Of a DNA stretch of 51,879 nucleotides, positions 49,913 to 51,879 are shown piece by piece. The DNA comes from Rhodocyclaceae bacterium. Lineage in GTDB: Bacteria > Pseudomonadota > Gammaproteobacteria > Burkholderiales > Rhodocyclaceae. The stretch is taken from NCBI GenBank assembly GCA_023230455.1, contig JALNXH010000025.1, forward strand, positions 1 through 51,879, written 5' to 3'. The position numbers were made by a program, and so were the translations under genes. Below the pieces are notes generated by a model, which made no database searches, was not told the DNA's origin, and worked only from the letters and a program-made list of their open reading frames with translations. Position 1 is the first letter of the stretch. Each line of letters begins with the position of its first letter.

Positions 49913-51879
49913 TTAAGCCGATGCGCCTTTGCGTTCCCGCCGGGTTTCCAGCCACTCGTACATCAGTGGCAGCAACAGCAGGGTCAGTGCGGTAGAAGTA
50001 AACAATCCACCTACCACCACCGTCGCCAATGGCCGCTGCGTCTCCGCCCCGACGCCCTGCGACAGCAGCATCGGGATCAGGCCGAGGATTGCCACCGAGG
50101 CGGTCATCAGCACCGGCCGCAGGCGCAGCGCCGCCCCTCCACGCACCGCCTCGCGGATGCTGAATCCCTGTCGCCGCCGGTCGTTGAGGAAGGACACCAG
50201 GACGATGCCGTTGAGCATGGCGACGCCGAACACGGCGATGAAACCGATCGCCGACGGCACGGACACGTATTGCCCGGTCACCGCCAGTCCGAAGACGCCG
50301 CCGATCACCGCGAAGGGCACGTTGGCGATGATCAACGTCGCGTGCGCCAGCGAATTGAAGGCCGTGTACAGCAGCAGGAAGATCAGCCCGATCGTCAGCG
50401 GCACGATGACGGCGAGCCGGGCCATCGCCCGCTGCTGGTTCTCGAAGGCGCCGCCCCATTCCAGCCAGTACCCCTCGGGCAGCTTCACCTGGCTGCGAAT
50501 CTTGGCATCGGCTTCCTTGACGAATCCATCGACGTCGCGGCCCTTGACGTCCAGTTGCAGCACGGCATAGCGCTGCAACTGCTCGCGGCGGACGAAGGAG
50601 TAGCCTTCATCGGTGTCGATGGTGGCGACCCGCGACAGCGGCACCAGCGCGCCGGACTGGGTGCGGATCGGAATGTCGCCGATCGCCTGCGGACTGTCGC
50701 GGAAAGCGGCATCGAGCCGCACCTGGAGGTCGAAGCGCTTGACGCCGTCGATGACCGTGCTGACGGACTTGCCGCCGATGCCGGCCTGCACCACTTCGAG
50801 GATCTCGTCGGCGTTGATGCCGTAACGCGCGGCCTCGTCGCGGTTGACTTTGATCACCAGCTGCGGCTTGCCCTTGTTCGCTTCCAGCGCCAGATCGGCA
50901 ACGCCGGGCACCTTGTCGAGCACCGCCTTGGCTTCGCCGGCCAGACGGTCGAGCGTGGTCAGATCCTCGCCGTAGATTTTCAGGGCCAGGGTGGCGCGCA
51001 CGCCGGAGATCAACTCCTCGACGCGCATCTGGATCGGCTGGGTGGCGCTCAGGACGACGGTCGGGATGGCCTTTTCCATGAACTCCTGCATCTGGCCCGA
51101 AAGTTCCGGCATCGGCATCTTCTTCGGCCACTCGCTCTCCGGTTTCACCTCGATCAGAATTTCCATGTAATTGACATCGGCGGTTTCGCCTTTTTCGGCG
51201 CGACCGATCATGGCGAGCGTCGATTTCACCTGCGGGAAGCTCTGCTTCAACAAAGTGTCGAAGCGTTGCGAAACCTTGATGCTTTCTTCCAGCGAGGTCG
51301 AGGGAATGCCGGTCACGCGGAACATGATCGACCCTTCCTGCAAACTGGGCATGAACTCCTTGCCGAGAAAGGGGAAGGTGGCGAGCGCCGCGACCAGCAG
51401 CGCCACGGCCCCCCAGATCACCGTCTTCTTGTTCTCCAGTGCCCGGTCGAGCAAAGGCAGGTACAGGCGCTTGGCCCAGCGCACCAAGGCCGTGTCCTTT
51501 TCTTCCTTCGGCTTCAGAATCAGCGCCGAGAGCACCGGCACCAGCGTCAGCGTCAGGACCAGCGAACCGACCATGGCGAAGGTGATGGTCAGCGCCATTG
51601 GTTTGAACAGCTTGCCTTCGAGCCCGGTGAGCGAGAACAGCGGCAGGAAGACGACGATGATGATGAGGATGGCGAAGGCAATCGGATTGATCACCTCGCG
51701 TGCCGCCTCAAGGATGACGTGCGTCCGGTTCACCGTCTTGCCGGCCTGATGCGAGAGCAGGCGGAAGCCGTTCTCGACCATCACCACGGCGCCGTCGACC
51801 ATCATGCCGATGCCGATCGCCAGGCCGGCCAGCGACATCAGGTTGGCCGACATGCCGACGTACTGCATGAGGATGAAGG
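49913..51879 (-). CDS. CusA/CzcA-family RND efflux permease, C-terminal part (runs off the window)
   Basis: 655 codons of an RND pump; the frame is open to the right edge, so the N-terminal third is outside. TM4 motif IGIGMMVDGAVVMVENGFRL has the Asp and Glu of the proton relay, different from CusA (AMIDAAIVMIEN) and from the second pump here (ELVDDAVVGVEN). It contains the second porter half (EWPKKMPMPELSGQMQEFME; GEDLTTLDRLAGEAKAVLDK) and the C-terminal TM block ending LLPLMYEWLETRRERKG. Exports a heavy metal, substrate not assignable. The PII-like gene follows by 51 bp. Confidence 0.92.
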   Translation of the reverse strand, partial: FILMQYVGMSANLMSLAGLAIGIGMMVDGAVVMVENGFRLLSHQAGKTVNRTHVILEAAREVINPIAFAILIIIVVFLPLFSLTGLEGKLFKPMALTITFAMVGSLVLTLTLVPVLSALILKPKEEKDTALVRWAKRLYLPLLDRALENKKTVIWGAVALLVAALATFPFLGKEFMPSLQEGSIMFRVTGIPSTSLEESIKVSQRFDTLLKQSFPQVKSTLAMIGRAEKGETADVNYMEILIEVKPESEWPKKMPMPELSGQMQEFMEKAIPTVVLSATQPIQMRVEELISGVRATLALKIYGEDLTTLDRLAGEAKAVLDKVPGVADLALEANKGKPQLVIKVNRDEAARYGINADEILEVVQAGIGGKSVSTVIDGVKRFDLQVRLDAAFRDSPQAIGDIPIRTQSGALVPLSRVATIDTDEGYSFVRREQLQRYAVLQLDVKGRDVDGFVKEADAKIRSQVKLPEGYWLEWGGAFENQQRAMARLAVIVPLTIGLIFLLLYTAFNSLAHATLIIANVPFAVIGGVFGLAVTGQYVSVPSAIGFIAVFGVAMLNGIVLVSFLNDRRRQGFSIREAVRGGAALRLRPVLMTASVAILGLIPMLLSQGVGAETQRPLATVVVGGLFTSTALTLLLLPLMYEWLETRRERKGASA

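Overview
The window looks like a betaproteobacterial chromosome or integrated element, most likely Rhodocyclaceae-like (Dechloromonas/Azonexus/Thauera type). This rests on GC-rich codon use, Cupriavidus-type CopK and CzcE proteins, and an N-ATPase. It is an inference from protein families, not from a marker gene. The left edge carries an ssb 5' end and an AcaB/PFL_4669-family gene, both typical of integrative conjugative element (ICE) backbones. Almost everything to the right is a metal (mainly copper/silver, then Cd/Zn/Pb and Co/Zn) resistance island.

Layout. 1-1057: ICE backbone genes. 1223-2030: czcE-like and copK. 2031-4654 (minus): an HD-GYP phosphodiesterase, an orphan FlgB-like rod protein with a His-rich N-terminus, and small unknown proteins. 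4735-6278 (minus): a small His-rich periplasmic protein, a frameshifted zinc-ribbon (Lar-like) gene, a DUF2934 gene and a phasin-like gene. 6341-8319: a putative PD-(D/E)XK nuclease and an OsmC protein. 8316-9891 (minus): methyltransferase, DUF2933, HMA-like and His-rich proteins. 10016-19344 (minus): a complete-looking N-type ATPase operon (atpDCQBEFAG, no atpR) whose beta subunit has an N-terminal YHS metal-binding domain, followed 16 bp later by a YHS-containing Cu P-type ATPase; two small lipoprotein genes lie upstream. 19513-20694: an IS5-type element with 4-bp target duplications. 20830-29113 (minus): cusCBA with two cusF, a second copK-type gene, DUF411 and small proteins. 29244-35810 (minus): a second HME-RND efflux operon. 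36031-38105 (plus): the cusRS two-component system. 38110-41235: cadR-ynfA and divergent cadA. 41534-46864: an outer-membrane protein, a decayed gene, lipoproteins, a PII-like protein, a DsbA/DsbB pair and a membrane protein. 46925-51879 (minus): a P1B-4 ATPase, a second PII-like copy and a truncated third RND permease.

Unifying signal. Seven intergenic sites share TTACAT-N3-KGTMA (two are perfect TTACA-N4-TGTAA palindromes). They lie 63-143 bp upstream of the first gene of copK, the His-rich gene at 4998, the phasin operon, the operon starting at 9891, the lipoprotein/N-ATPase/copA unit, the DUF411-cus unit, and the divergent cusRS/second RND operon. They are best explained as operators of the CusR/CopR-type regulator encoded at 36031. 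This would make one copper regulon that includes an F-type ATPase and a phasin/DUF2934 operon.

The most unusual points are the YHS-AtpD fusion in a copA-linked N-ATPase operon, the predicted regulon, the orphan FlgB/HD-GYP operon, a three-member family of unknown lipoproteins, and the two PII-like genes in a 94%-like direct repeat flanking about 5.3 kb.
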